This document shows positions 16,576-25,400 of a DNA stretch of 64,000 bases, piece after piece. The stretch is from Myxococcales bacterium (GTDB taxonomy: Bacteria; Myxococcota_A; Polyangia; Polyangiales; JAFGIB01), in assembly GCA_029880325.1 (NCBI GenBank), contig JAOUOP010000029.1, forward strand, positions 1 through 64,000, in the 5' to 3' direction. The translations under genes were made by a program, and so were the position numbers. The notes under the pieces are model-generated. The model saw nothing but the letters and a program-made list of their open reading frames with translations. It made no database searches and had not been told where the DNA came from. Numbering within the stretch: position 1 is the first letter of the stretch; every line of letters starts with the position of its first letter.

Positions 16576-18132
16576 ATGGTGTCTCTGCGCTTTTTCCTGC
16601 TCGCCTTGCTCATCGCCGGTCTGCAGCCGCCGCTTCGCGCCGCCGCCGGCCCCGTCGAGCAGCTGATCCAGGTCGCGGTCAATCCACTCGACCCCGATAC
16701 CATGGCCCTGCGCTACGACTACGGCGACGGCGGCCTGATCTACAGCGCCGACGGAGGCCAGAGCTGGCAGCTCCTGTGCACCAGCGCGATCCACACCGAG
16801 GCCAATCGCATCGGCACGTTGGCCATGAGCCACGACGGGCTCACGCTGCTCGGAGTCTTCAAGGGGCTCGTGCACGATGACGGCAGCGCCTGCAGCTGGT
16901 CGAAGGCCAGCGAGGTCGAGGGGCAGTGGGTCAGTGACATCACCGTCGATCCCATCGATCCCACGCTCACCTACCTGATCACCTCGACCGGAGCCGAGGG
17001 GTCCCTCAATGGCATCCACCGGCGCGAGGGCAGCGGCAGCTGGATGCCGCTGGGCGAGCGAAAGGAGCAACTCATCAGCCGTCTGCGCGTGGCCGACGTG
17101 GACGGCAGTCGCCGTTACTACCAGAGCGCACTGCAGGGGCAGAAGGCCGCGATCGTAGACGGCGTGGAGACGATGGTGCCCAACTACGTGATCCGCGTCT
17201 CGAACGACGACGGCGCGAGCTGGGACGAATTCCCCTTCGACGGTGCCGACGGCTCGTTGCGTCTCGAGGGCATCGACCCCACAAATCCCGATCGCATCCT
17301 GGTCAGCACCGACAGCATCGACGGCGACGATACGCTGCTGGTCAGCAGTGACGGCGGCGCGAGTTTCCAGCAGTACCTGAAGCTCACCGAGTTCAGCGCC
17401 ATCGCATTTGCGGCCGACGGCCGTCTCTGGATCGGGGACTCGGGCGATACCTCGGCACCCGACAAGCCCAAGGGGCTATGGGCGGCGACCGATCTGGGCA
17501 GCGAACCCACCCTGCTGACCGCGGACTACCCCGTCAATTGCATCGTTCATCGCCCCGACGATTCGCTCTTCGTCTGCCAGCGCTTCTCGGCCGGCCGCGC
17601 GGATGCCGGCGACGGTAGCTTCAGCGAGCTCGTGCACTTCAAGGACATCGATTCACTGCTCTCCTGTGATGACGCGGGCGGCGACACCCAGGCCGCCTGC
17701 GAGATGCAGCTCGTCGAGGCCTACTGCGGTCCGACTCACTTCCCGCAGGCGCCGGCGTGCCAGCCCTATTGTGTCGCTGACCTCTATGACTGGGAGCTGT
17801 GCAACTGCGATCCTGACACGGGGCTGCGTCCGCAGGCGAATGCCGACGGGCAGTGTCCCGAGCAGCTCGCCGCGATGCAGGCCCCTGCGCCAATGGGCGC
17901 CTCGGGCGCTGGCGCGGCGGTGGATTCCGATGCCGGCGTGGGGGCAGCAGGGGGCGCGAGCGAGGACGGCGGCGTCGAAGGTGATGCCGACGGTGCCGGC
18001 TCTGGTGATGCCGACGGTGAAGGCTGCGGCGCATGCACCATCGGTGCCTCGCGTGCGCCGGCCGGGGCCCGGGCTGCGCTGTGGCTGCTGATACCCGCGG
18101 CGCTGTTGCGAAGGCGCCGCCACGGTCGCTGA
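16576..18132 (+). CDS. Secreted Asp-box repeat protein with MYXO-CTERM anchor
   Basis: A 518-residue exported protein. The start at 16576 gives a clean signal peptide (MVSLRFFLLALLIAGLQ, cleavage near AAAG); a longer GTG start at 16465 would add 37 residues before it. Three Asp-box motifs of the BNR/sortilin type are visible: SADGGQSW, SNDDGASW and SSDGGASF, spaced as in a beta-propeller. A Cys-rich region follows, then an Asp/Gly/Ala-rich linker (about 450-490). The C-terminus has CGACTIGAS, a hydrophobic helix and RRRRHGR, the hallmark of MYXO-CTERM sorting. It is probably surface displayed and glycan- or protein-binding; the enzyme role is unknown. Confidence 0.88.
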   Translation: MVSLRFFLLALLIAGLQPPLRAAAGPVEQLIQVAVNPLDPDTMALRYDYGDGGLIYSADGGQSWQLLCTSAIHTEANRIGTLAMSHDGLTLLGVFKGLVHDDGSACSWSKASEVEGQWVSDITVDPIDPTLTYLITSTGAEGSLNGIHRREGSGSWMPLGERKEQLISRLRVADVDGSRRYYQSALQGQKAAIVDGVETMVPNYVIRVSNDDGASWDEFPFDGADGSLRLEGIDPTNPDRILVSTDSIDGDDTLLVSSDGGASFQQYLKLTEFSAIAFAADGRLWIGDSGDTSAPDKPKGLWAATDLGSEPTLLTADYPVNCIVHRPDDSLFVCQRFSAGRADAGDGSFSELVHFKDIDSLLSCDDAGGDTQAACEMQLVEAYCGPTHFPQAPACQPYCVADLYDWELCNCDPDTGLRPQANADGQCPEQLAAMQAPAPMGASGAGAAVDSDAGVGAAGGASEDGGVEGDADGAGSGDADGEGCGACTIGASRAPAGARAALWLLIPAALLRRRRHGR

Positions 18133-18242
18133 AAAACGGGACGGACTTCGGCGCGCCGCAGGTGGCAAAGGGGCTCGCGGCGCTGGCGAAAGTGCGGCGA
18201 ATCTGCGATTGATCCGCCGTCGAATGCAGCAGTAGGTGGGAT

Positions 18243-19265
18243 GTGAGTACCGGTACCATCACGGCGGCCCGTCGCAGGGGCGGCCGCCCGCTCGGCACGT
18301 GGGGCGGCAGGCTCGCCCTGATCATCGCCTCGGTGCTACTGACCTTCGGCGCGGCCGAAGGCATCTTGCGCCTCGTCGGCTACTCCTACGTGCCGATGAA
18401 AATCGAGGTGGCCAACCGGAGCCTGACGGACTTTCGCTATCACCATATCCTGGCCGATGACCACCACGAGTTCGACGCGGAGCTGTTCTGGCGGCCGCGG
18501 GCGTCGACCTCGGTCTTCAACTCCCAGGGCTATCGCGGCAAGGAGCTGAGCGAGCAGAAGCCCCCGAATGCGATACGCATTTTGGCTGTTGGTGACTCCA
18601 ACACCCTCGGTTGGTTCGAGGAAGGCCTCAACTGGCCCCAGTATCTGGAGCAACTGCTGGATCAACCTGAAGTTACGGTCACCAATGCGGGGGTCTGGGG
18701 CTACTCCTCGCACCAGGGCCTGGCGCGCTTCAAGCGGGCACTGCGCTTCGAGCCGGATGCTGTTATCATCAGCTTCGGGGGCAACGACGCCCATGGCGTG
18801 AATATCTCGGATTGGGAGTTCGCCCGCCGTCGGGCACGGGAAAGCGTCTACTCGCGCCTGCGCCTGGGGCAGCTTTGGCTGGCGGCGGCCGAGGGACGGC
18901 GGGCCAAGCAGGGCTTGGTGCTGGTCCCGCGCGTGAGTGTGGAGCGCTACGAGGCCCATCTCGAAGCGATGCTCGACATCGCCGAGCGTCGCGGCATCGA
19001 AGTGTTGCTTCTGACGCGACCGTATGTGGGGCCGCTGCCGCCGTGGAACTCCTGGAAACGCCAGGCGCCCCAGTATCACGCGGCCACCGTGCACGTGGCC
19101 ACGGCCCACTCGGCACCGCTGATCGATGTCTTCGCCGAGTTTCGCGATCAGGATCGCTACTTCCGCGACGAGTCCCACTTCAACGACGAGGGCCACCACC
19201 GCATGGCGCGCATGCTCTACGATCGGCACGTGCGCGCGCTGGTCGAGCGTTTGCGCCGCCACTGA
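18243..19265 (+). CDS. Membrane-anchored SGNH/GDSL-family hydrolase
   Basis: A 340-residue protein with a basic N-terminus and one N-terminal transmembrane helix (about 23-46), the rest probably periplasmic. SGNH blocks are present: GDSNTLG at 117-123 with nucleophile Ser119, the oxyanion Gly150, GGND at 179-182, and the catalytic DESH at 309-312 (Asp309, His312). This fits an esterase or acyl-hydrolase acting on an envelope polymer or lipid; the related AlgX/DltD-type proteins modify polysaccharide acetylation. The start is a GTG with AGGTGGG just upstream. It follows the Asp-box protein by 110 bases and converges on a repeat lipoprotein. Confidence 0.9.
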   Translation: MSTGTITAARRRGGRPLGTWGGRLALIIASVLLTFGAAEGILRLVGYSYVPMKIEVANRSLTDFRYHHILADDHHEFDAELFWRPRASTSVFNSQGYRGKELSEQKPPNAIRILAVGDSNTLGWFEEGLNWPQYLEQLLDQPEVTVTNAGVWGYSSHQGLARFKRALRFEPDAVIISFGGNDAHGVNISDWEFARRRARESVYSRLRLGQLWLAAAEGRRAKQGLVLVPRVSVERYEAHLEAMLDIAERRGIEVLLLTRPYVGPLPPWNSWKRQAPQYHAATVHVATAHSAPLIDVFAEFRDQDRYFRDESHFNDEGHHRMARMLYDRHVRALVERLRRH

Positions 19266-19285
19266 GGCCGCCGCTGCAGTCGCGA

Positions 19286-19627
19286 TCAGCCCGCGTCTTC
19301 GGCCCCGGCATCGTCGGCACCGGCGTCGTCTCCGCTGCTGCCGCCCGTTCCAGCGCTGCCGCCCGTGCCAGCGCTGCCACCGGTGCCACCGCTTCCTCCT
19401 GTGCCAGCTGTCCCGGCGCTGCCGCCGGTGCCAGCCGTTCCGGCGCTGCCGCCGGTGCCACCACTGGCGCCGATGCCACCGCCGCCGGCCTGGGGATCGT
19501 CGTGACCGCCGCTGTCATCGCCGCAGGCTCCCGCTGCCAGGCAGACGCCAGCGGCGAGCACTAGAGACAACAGGGAGTTACGACTCCTGTGCCGGTGAAA
19601 GATCCCATTGTTCGCTTCGGGGCTCAT
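19286..19627 (-). CDS. Gly-rich repeat lipoprotein
   Basis: A 113-residue lipoprotein. The start at 19627 has GGAG eight bases upstream and gives a signal segment (LLSLVLAAGVCLAAGAC) with a Cys followed by GDDSGG. Nearly the whole mature part is low complexity: short repeats of GTGGSAG-like units followed by a DDAGADDAGAEDAG tail. Such Gly/Thr/Ser tracts are common in myxobacterial lipoproteins, usually as linkers. Here there is no folded domain after the linker, so it may be a surface spacer peptide or a decayed larger lipoprotein. Function unknown. Confidence 0.75.
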   Translation of the reverse strand: MSPEANNGIFHRHRSRNSLLSLVLAAGVCLAAGACGDDSGGHDDPQAGGGGIGASGGTGGSAGTAGTGGSAGTAGTGGSGGTGGSAGTGGSAGTGGSSGDDAGADDAGAEDAG

Positions 19628-19710
19628 CTCGACTCCGTGCAAGTGGAGCGCACTCGTTGGCGCTCCCGAACAAGGGCCGCCAGCTCCTCGGAATGGCTCA
19701 GCCCCCACCG

Positions 19711-21135
19711 CTACTGAAAGCGCACGTGGAAGTGGTCATCGTGTCCGCGGTCGTCACGGATGATGCCATAGGCGCGGTGGCGGCTGCGGGGGTACTGGAA
19801 TAGTTCGTCGAGCTCGGACTCGCGCGTGCCATGGCTCTTGGCGTAGTCGTATAGCAGCGCCTGCAAGTTGTAGTCGATGAAGACGTAGCGCACGCGCCCG
19901 GTGTCGAGAAAGGCGCTCAGCAGCTGCCAGGTGCGTTGCAGGTCGAGGTTCTTCTTGGTGGCGCGCTCAAAGCGCGTGCGCCCGTCACCGTCGTCGGCGA
20001 GTACGTAGCCCACGTCCACGTCCTGACCCGAGCGATGGGATTTATGCGGTGGGAACTTGCCCCCGCCCTTGCGGCTCAGGTCCCCGACGACGACTTTGGA
20101 AGGTTTTTTGGCGCGCCGGCGATAGCTCTTGATCGCGCCCTGTAGCAGGCGCACGGTCTGGCCCGTGCCCCAGGCGGTGTTGGGGTTCTTGATGGCGTAG
20201 TCGGGGCTCTGGGGCAGCTGAATGCCGCCCACCAATTGCGCGTTTTCGTCCTCGTCTTCCTCGGCAAAGCCCGGCGCGATGCCGCCGTCGCGCCACACCA
20301 CAAGGCGCTGGCCGATGCGAAGGCGGTCGGGATTGTCGAGGCGGCCGCGCTGGAAGCTCAGCAGCTGTCGCGGATTGAGGTCGTACTTGGAGGCGATCGA
20401 GGCCAGGTTGTCGCCCTTGCGCACCCCATGCTCGAGCTTCTCGCGCACCCGCGGAGCGATGTCGGGACAGACCCGCAGCTTCTGGCCAGAGCGCAAGCGG
20501 TCGGGGTTGTTTCGTAACCTTGCGTTGAGTCGCAGCAACTCGCGTTGGCGCACGCCATAGCGGCTGGCGATCTCGGCCAGCCATTCGCCTTCGATGACGA
20601 TGTGCTCGAAGACGGGCGTGCGGTAGTCGCACAGGCGCGAGGCCCGATAGCGCATGGGCTGGGTGCAGACATCGAGTTGCTGTCCGGCACGCAGGTTCGT
20701 GGGATCGCCCTTCAGGGAGGCATTGCGCTTGAGCAGGTCGGCTTCGGTGGTGGCATAGCGCGCTGCGATCTTGGGCAGCGACTCGCCGCGTTTGACGCTG
20801 TGGCCGTAGATCCGGCGGTCGCGACCGCAGCGCGGCCCGCGCCGGGGCTCGCGTTTGGGGCAGATGTGTAGTTTCTGGCCCTCGGAGAGGGCGTCGGGGT
20901 TGAGGTCCTCATTGCTCGCCAGCAGGTCGGCCACCCGCAGCTCGGCGGCGCTGGCGATGGCGCTGAGCGTCTCGCCCTTCTGGACGACGTGCACCCGTGC
21001 CGAGCGACCGCCTGGACAGCGGCCACCGGCGGCAGCCGGCCGGGCGACGATGAGCGAGAGCACGGCCGCGGCGAGGACCTGGGGGAGCAGGGCGCGGGCC
21101 ATCCCGGCACGCTTCGCATGAAAGCGCGGCCACAT
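19711..21135 (-). CDS. LysM(x4) - M74 (MepA-like) murein endopeptidase
   Basis: Exported cell-wall enzyme of 474 residues. After a signal peptide come four LysM peptidoglycan-binding modules (for example HVVQKGETLSAIAS, HSVKRGESLPKIAA, HIVIEGEWLAEIAS, HGVRKGDNLASIAS) over about 40-280. The C-terminal half is a penicillin-insensitive murein endopeptidase domain: HKSHRSGQDVDVG and a terminal DDHFHVRF supply the metal ligands expected for family M74. The domain probably cleaves DD-crosslinks between peptide stems. The start at 21135 is preferred because GGTGG precedes it; 21102 is an alternative and gives a shorter n-region. Four LysM repeats on MepA is more than the usual stand-alone enzyme carries. 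Confidence 0.92.
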   Translation of the reverse strand: MWPRFHAKRAGMARALLPQVLAAAVLSLIVARPAAAGGRCPGGRSARVHVVQKGETLSAIASAAELRVADLLASNEDLNPDALSEGQKLHICPKREPRRGPRCGRDRRIYGHSVKRGESLPKIAARYATTEADLLKRNASLKGDPTNLRAGQQLDVCTQPMRYRASRLCDYRTPVFEHIVIEGEWLAEIASRYGVRQRELLRLNARLRNNPDRLRSGQKLRVCPDIAPRVREKLEHGVRKGDNLASIASKYDLNPRQLLSFQRGRLDNPDRLRIGQRLVVWRDGGIAPGFAEEDEDENAQLVGGIQLPQSPDYAIKNPNTAWGTGQTVRLLQGAIKSYRRRAKKPSKVVVGDLSRKGGGKFPPHKSHRSGQDVDVGYVLADDGDGRTRFERATKKNLDLQRTWQLLSAFLDTGRVRYVFIDYNLQALLYDYAKSHGTRESELDELFQYPRSRHRAYGIIRDDRGHDDHFHVRFQ

Positions 21136-21332
21136 GCAACGCCACCGCCTGGCGATCGCCGCGTGGCGGCGGCCGCTGGGAGCCCTGGGATGGCTGCCGA
21201 CGTGCGCAGGGTGCGAGCGTCCGCGCGGCGGCTCCTTTGCGAAGAGTGGGGCTCCGAACATCTCGGCCCTGGGACGCGCGCTCATCCCCAGAGCTTCAAT
21301 CCACCCGCCGGGACCTCGTGCGCGCCCGGGGG

Positions 21333-21857
21333 CTATCCGGGGCTTCTGTACAGCTGGACGCGATAGCGGCCGCCGCCTTTGTACATATGGACCTGCAGAC
21401 GGAAGGTGCTGGCCGCCGCGGGGCAGATGTCGGCCTCCGTGCCGAGCATGGCCACGCGGCTCTGGGCGGGGTCCTGGTGACTCTGCACCCCGCTGCCGTC
21501 GTAGAGATAGAGGTCCAGGTCGCGCACGCCCGCGTCGGCGGCGCCGAAGATCCGGTAGCAGTGGCCTGCCTTGAGCACCAGCATCAGGTCGTGGCGCTCG
21601 CCCTCGGCCAGCTCGCCGGCCATGGGCTCGCCCTCGGGCTGCATGTGTCCGGCGAAGCGCTCGGCGGCCTGCTCGAGGATCGCCGGCAGCGGCGTGCCAG
21701 CCTCGGGTTCCGGGATGCCCGCGGCCTCGCCCCGGGTCGCCGCCTTCAGCTCGCGCACGGCGCTGGAGTCCGGATCCTGGCCGCAGCCGGTGATGCTCGC
21801 GGCGCAGAGTCCGGCCAGCACGTGGCGAAGGGCGATCCGGTGCACAAGGGGCGACAT
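21333..21857 (-). CDS. Lipoprotein of unknown function
   Basis: A 174-residue lipoprotein. The start at 21857 gives a signal peptide ending in the lipobox ITGC (about residue 24). The mature part has a helical region (40-85) and a C-terminal beta-rich domain with GHCYRIFGAADAGVRDLDLYLYD and VHMYKGGGRYRVQLY. Such a pattern (LxxGxCYxxxA, DLDLxLxD, VxVxxGxGxYxVQVY) occurs repeatedly in myxobacterial secreted proteins, apparently a small beta-sandwich. It is divergent from the phosphodiesterase-like lipoprotein gene, 88 bases away. Function unknown. Confidence 0.78.
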   Translation of the reverse strand: MSPLVHRIALRHVLAGLCAASITGCGQDPDSSAVRELKAATRGEAAGIPEPEAGTPLPAILEQAAERFAGHMQPEGEPMAGELAEGERHDLMLVLKAGHCYRIFGAADAGVRDLDLYLYDGSGVQSHQDPAQSRVAMLGTEADICPAAASTFRLQVHMYKGGGRYRVQLYRSPG

Positions 21858-21945
21858 GGGGCGGGCGGCAGGGTGGCGCCCGGGCGCCGTGCTTTCAAGT
21901 CCCGGTTTGACGCTTGCGGCGGCGGCGCCTATTTTCGCGCCGTCG

Positions 21946-23991
21946 ATGTCGCGGCTCGCCCCACGCTCCACGCACCCGCTCCTGCTGACCGCGCTCATGC
22001 TCGGCGTCGCCTGCCGCGGCAGCTCCCCCGAAAAGCCCGCGGACAATGCCGCGGAGGCGAAGGGTGAGGCACCCGCGACGGCTCCCGAGCCCGGCCAGAA
22101 GAAGGGCCGGCTGCTGATCCTCGGTTTCGACGGCGTCGACCCGGACTGGCTCGACGACTACATCGAGAAGGGCTCGCTGCCCACGCTGGCCAAGCTCACC
22201 GCTGCCCACGGCGGCAAGGCCTACCGCCGCCTGGCCTCCACCAATCCGCCCCAGTCGCCGGTGGCGTGGACCAGCTTCGCCACCGGCACCTCCCCCGGCG
22301 ATCACGGCATCTACGACTTCATCGGACGCACGCTCAATCCCGGTAGTCCATTGCCCGTGATCCCCAGGGTGGCGACCACCAGCTTCGAAGTTCAGGTCGA
22401 GGGCCCCCCGGCGGCCCGCAACCTGCGCAACGGTCAACCCTTCTGGCAGCTGCTGGGCAACGACGGCGTGCGCGTGGCGGCCCTCAACGTGCCCTACAGC
22501 TTCCCGCCCGATCCGATGCGCCAGGGTCGCATGCTCAGCGGTCTCGGCGTGCCCGATCTGCGGGAGACCAATAGCACCTTCACCTACGCCGCAAGCGACG
22601 TCACCGACACCCAGGTGGCACGCCCTCCCGGCGGCGGCGTGATGGTGAAGCTCTCCATGAAGGACGGCCACGGCGAGTTCACGCTCGAAGGGCCCACGAT
22701 TGCGGCGGGCAAGTCCGGGCGCATGGGCGTCGTGGTGAAGATCGCGCCGGCCGCCAGCGCCCAGAGCATGAAGGTCGAGATCGCGGGCAAGAGCCTGGAA
22801 CTACCCGTGGGTCGCATGAGCGATTGGGTGGAGCTGGAGTTCACCCACGGAGGCGCCAAGATCGCCGGCATCGCGCGCCTGCTGCCGCTGTCGGTCGGCG
22901 CCCAGACGCGCCTCTTCATCAGCCCCGTCAGCATGCATCCGCGGGCTCCCTATTCGCCCGTCTCGTTCCCCAACGCCTTCGCGGCCGAGATCGCCGATGA
23001 ACTCGGCGGTCTCTACAAGACCGTGGGCTGGGACCACGACACCAGCGCCCTCAACGCGGAGGTGATCGACGAGGCGGCCTTCTTGGCCGACATGGAGTCG
23101 ATCGAGAGCCAGCGCCGCGCCATGCTGATGACGCGCCTCGACAAGGACGACTGGGATCTGCTGATTTGGGTCTCCACGGCCACCGACCGCGTGGCCCACA
23201 TGTTCTACCGCCTCATCGATCCAGATCATCCCCGCCATGACGCCGCCCTGGCCGAGCGCCACGGCGACGCCATCGAGGCCGAGTACCGGCGCATGGACGC
23301 CACCGTGGCCCAGGCGCTGGAAAAACTGCGCCCCGACGATACCCTGCTGATCCTCTCCGACCACGGCTTCCACGGTTACCGGCGCGGCCTGCACGTCAAC
23401 CAGTGGCTGCGCAGCGAGGGGCTGCTCGCACTGCAGGACGGTGCCGAGAGCAGCGACAAGGATTTCTTCCTGGGTGTGGACTGGGCGCGCACCAAGGCCT
23501 ATGCGCTCGGCACCGGCCAGGTCTACCTCAACCGCCGGGGCCGCGAGCCGCTCGGTGTGGTCGAGCAGGCCGAAGCCAGCGCCCTGCTCGATCAAATCGA
23601 GCGCGGACTTTTGGCCCTGCGCGACCGCGAGCGCGGCGACGCCCCGGTGGTGCGTGCCGTCTACCGCGGTAGTCAGGTCTTCAAGGGTGCCCGCGCCGCG
23701 CAGGCCCCGGACCTGCAGCTGGCCTTTGCCGAGCACTACCGCACCAGCTGGGAGACGATCCTGGGCGGTGTGCCCGCCGGTCTCTTCGCCGACAATCCCC
23801 GCAAGTGGAGCGGCGACCACGCTGCCAGCGATGTGGCCGAGACCGAAGGCATTCTGGTGAGCAACCGCCCGCTGACCGCGGAGCAGGCCGCCATCGTCGA
23901 TCTGGCGCCCACGGCCCTGGCCTTCTTCAGCAAGAAGCCTCCCGCGCGCTACGAGGGCAAGGCGCTGCTTTCAGGTGGGGACGCGAAGTGA
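21946..23991 (+). CDS. Alkaline-phosphatase-superfamily (type I phosphodiesterase-like) lipoprotein
   Basis: A 681-residue lipoprotein starting at 21946, with signal segment LLLTALMLGVAC and lipid-modified Cys23. The catalytic core resembles the nucleotide pyrophosphatase/phosphodiesterase branch: GFDGVD with metal Asp62, a SPVAWTSFATG segment whose Ser104 sits where the nucleophile is expected, SDHGF in the second half, and a late SGDHA. A beta-rich insertion lies between about 200 and 330. It is probably periplasmic or outer-membrane attached; the substrate is not predictable. An earlier in-frame ATG at 21571 is rejected because it would place 125 residues before the signal peptide and read through the divergent gene. 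The stop overlaps the next gene start. Confidence 0.88.
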   Translation: MSRLAPRSTHPLLLTALMLGVACRGSSPEKPADNAAEAKGEAPATAPEPGQKKGRLLILGFDGVDPDWLDDYIEKGSLPTLAKLTAAHGGKAYRRLASTNPPQSPVAWTSFATGTSPGDHGIYDFIGRTLNPGSPLPVIPRVATTSFEVQVEGPPAARNLRNGQPFWQLLGNDGVRVAALNVPYSFPPDPMRQGRMLSGLGVPDLRETNSTFTYAASDVTDTQVARPPGGGVMVKLSMKDGHGEFTLEGPTIAAGKSGRMGVVVKIAPAASAQSMKVEIAGKSLELPVGRMSDWVELEFTHGGAKIAGIARLLPLSVGAQTRLFISPVSMHPRAPYSPVSFPNAFAAEIADELGGLYKTVGWDHDTSALNAEVIDEAAFLADMESIESQRRAMLMTRLDKDDWDLLIWVSTATDRVAHMFYRLIDPDHPRHDAALAERHGDAIEAEYRRMDATVAQALEKLRPDDTLLILSDHGFHGYRRGLHVNQWLRSEGLLALQDGAESSDKDFFLGVDWARTKAYALGTGQVYLNRRGREPLGVVEQAEASALLDQIERGLLALRDRERGDAPVVRAVYRGSQVFKGARAAQAPDLQLAFAEHYRTSWETILGGVPAGLFADNPRKWSGDHAASDVAETEGILVSNRPLTAEQAAIVDLAPTALAFFSKKPPARYEGKALLSGGDAK

Positions 23992-24473
23992 AGCTCGATC
24001 CCGCCAGCATCGGCCTGCTGGTCGCCGGCACCCTCTTCATCACCTTCATCTTGCTCAAGCTGCTCGGACCACTGCCGCGGGACGAGGAGACGGCCGACGC
24101 CCGTCGGCGGGTGGCCGACGCCAAGCGCCGCGCCCGTGACCGTAGCCACAGCCCCGAGCAGCGCGCCGCGGCCCTGCGCGATGCCGCTGTGGCCGCCCTC
24201 GAAGGTCTGGGGCGCCCCGGTTTGGCTGCCAGTTATGCACGCCGAGCCGAGCGCCTCGACCCGCTCGATCCGGCGTCGGTGGGGCTGCGCGCCGCGGCGT
24301 TGCGCCGGGCCTCTCGCTTCCGTGCCCTGGAGCGTTTCCTGTGGCGCAAGCTGGCCGAGGATGAGCCCGGCGCGGCCGGCTACGAGCGCGCCTATGAAGA
24401 GCTGCTGTCGCTCTACGACGGTCCTTTGCGACGTCCCGAGACCGCCCAGGCGCTGCGGCGTTTGCGCGGCTGA
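23988..24473 (+). CDS. Single-pass membrane protein with TPR-like region
   Basis: A 161-residue protein starting with GTG at 23988, which overlaps the upstream stop (GTGA), with AGGTGGGG just before. Residues 6-28 form one transmembrane helix. A basic, charged segment (35-60) and an all-helical Ala/Leu/Arg-rich C-terminal part follow, resembling one or two TPR-like helix pairs (for example AALEGLGRPGLAASYARRAERLDPLDP). The overlap indicates coupling to the phosphodiesterase-like lipoprotein, so it may anchor or assist it. No family is recognised. Confidence 0.75.
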   Translation: MKLDPASIGLLVAGTLFITFILLKLLGPLPRDEETADARRRVADAKRRARDRSHSPEQRAAALRDAAVAALEGLGRPGLAASYARRAERLDPLDPASVGLRAAALRRASRFRALERFLWRKLAEDEPGAAGYERAYEELLSLYDGPLRRPETAQALRRLRG

Positions 24474-24540
24474 GCGCGAGGGCGCGGCGAGATCCCGGCG
24501 CGCCCTCGCCCGTGAACGCGCCCGGCGTTGTCACAGGCAC

Positions 24541-24582
24541 AAAAAAACCTGACCCGCACCCCGAAAACGGGGGCGGGTCAGG
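24541..24582 (-). terminator. Intrinsic terminator of the repeat lipoprotein gene
   Basis: On the minus strand CCTGACCCGC and GCGGGTCAGG (arms 24573-24582 and 24548-24557) form a 10-base-pair stem, extended by CCCCG/CGGGG around an AAAA-type loop. Seven T residues (24541-24547) follow. It is 28 bases beyond the stop of the lipoprotein gene. Confidence 0.9.
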
Positions 24583-24610
24583 CTGGGTTGTTGATTTGCT
24601 TCGCTCGCGC

Positions 24611-24934
24611 TCAGCAGCCGGCGTCGTCGGCGCCACCGTCCGCGTCGCAGCCACCGCTGCCGCCGGTTCCGCCGGTGTCGCCGCCGGTTCCGCCGGTGCT
24701 GCCGCCGGTTCCGCCGGTGCTGCCGCCGGTTCCGCCGGTGCTGCCGCCGGTTCCGCCGGTGCTGCCGCCGGTTCCGCCGGTGTCGCCGCCGGTTCCGCCG
24801 GTGTCGCCGCCGGTTCCGCCGCTGCCGGCGCCGCCGTCGCTGTCGTCGCCGCAGCCCACGATCGTGGTGCCGAGTGCAAAGCATGCCACGAGAATCAGTA
24901 GTCCTCGCGCCAGTTTCGAAGCCAAGTCAGTCAT
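24611..24934 (-). CDS. Lipoprotein made almost wholly of GGTGG(S/D)T heptad repeats
   Basis: A 107-residue lipoprotein. The start at 24934 is supported by GGAGG about nine bases upstream and by the signal peptide ending in the lipobox IVGC. The mature protein consists of about eight tandem copies of a seven-residue unit GGTGGST/GGTGGDT, encoded by a 21-base DNA repeat, and ends in a short Cys-containing acidic tail (GGCDADGGADDAGC). The near-identical DNA repeats imply recent expansion and probable copy-number variation. It is likely a surface lipoprotein or spacer. It has its own intrinsic terminator. Confidence 0.82.
   Translation of the reverse strand: MTDLASKLARGLLILVACFALGTTIVGCGDDSDGGAGSGGTGGDTGGTGGDTGGTGGSTGGTGGSTGGTGGSTGGTGGSTGGTGGDTGGTGGSGGCDADGGADDAGC
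24663..24830. repeat. About eight tandem 21-base coding repeats
   Basis: A 21-base unit (CCGCCGGTTCCGCCGGTG plus CTG or TCG) repeats about eight times within the lipoprotein gene. The third-base variants alternate Ser and Asp codons. Copies are almost identical, so replication slippage is expected here. Confidence 0.85.
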
Positions 24935-25400
24935 CCAGAGTCCTCCGCTCGATGGTTGGGAGATGTTTAGAGCAAGGCCCATGCCACCGCCCCATTTGCG
25001 CCGCATTTACGCACCAAATGGCCTGTAGGTCAAGCAATTGTTCCCATCTCGGCACGTTCCCTGAGCTCCCCAGGTGCCGCCGATACCCTGACATTTCTGT
25101 CGTGCATTGGCACCGAAGTGCCCACTTTGGTGCCCGTCCGAATGTGGGGCACGAGGCAGGCCTAGATGTGCTCGGCGGGACTGCTGAGCCGATGATCGGG
25201 GTCGATACGAGGCCAGATGCAAGGACGGCCTCCGCCGGAATACTCCGTGTATTTCAAGGGGACCGGACGCCGCAGCTGGCGCCGTAGCGGTCTGGAGAGC
25301 GGATCATGACTCCCGCCGAGCACACCCAGAGCGCCGACCGGTTTGACAAGCTCGACCAGGGCTCTTAGGACAGCCCAACTCGAGCCGCGGAGCTGGCAAT
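24935..25400. other. 466-base intergenic region upstream of eno
   Basis: It carries the divergent promoters of the repeat lipoprotein (minus) and enolase (plus). A TTGACA box lies at 25343. Short open frames here lack coding character. Base composition is less GC-rich than the genes on either side. I see no other recognisable element. Confidence 0.4.
25343..25371 (+). promoter_or_regulatory. Candidate promoter of eno
   Basis: A perfect TTGACA (25343-25348) is followed after 17 bases by the weak box TAGGAC (25366-25371), about 30 bases before the ATG. GGAG precedes the ATG by eight bases. Confidence 0.4.

Noticed and set aside
24663..24830. Tandem repeats considered as a CRISPR array
   Set aside because: The 21-base units have no spacers and are in frame within a lipoprotein gene.
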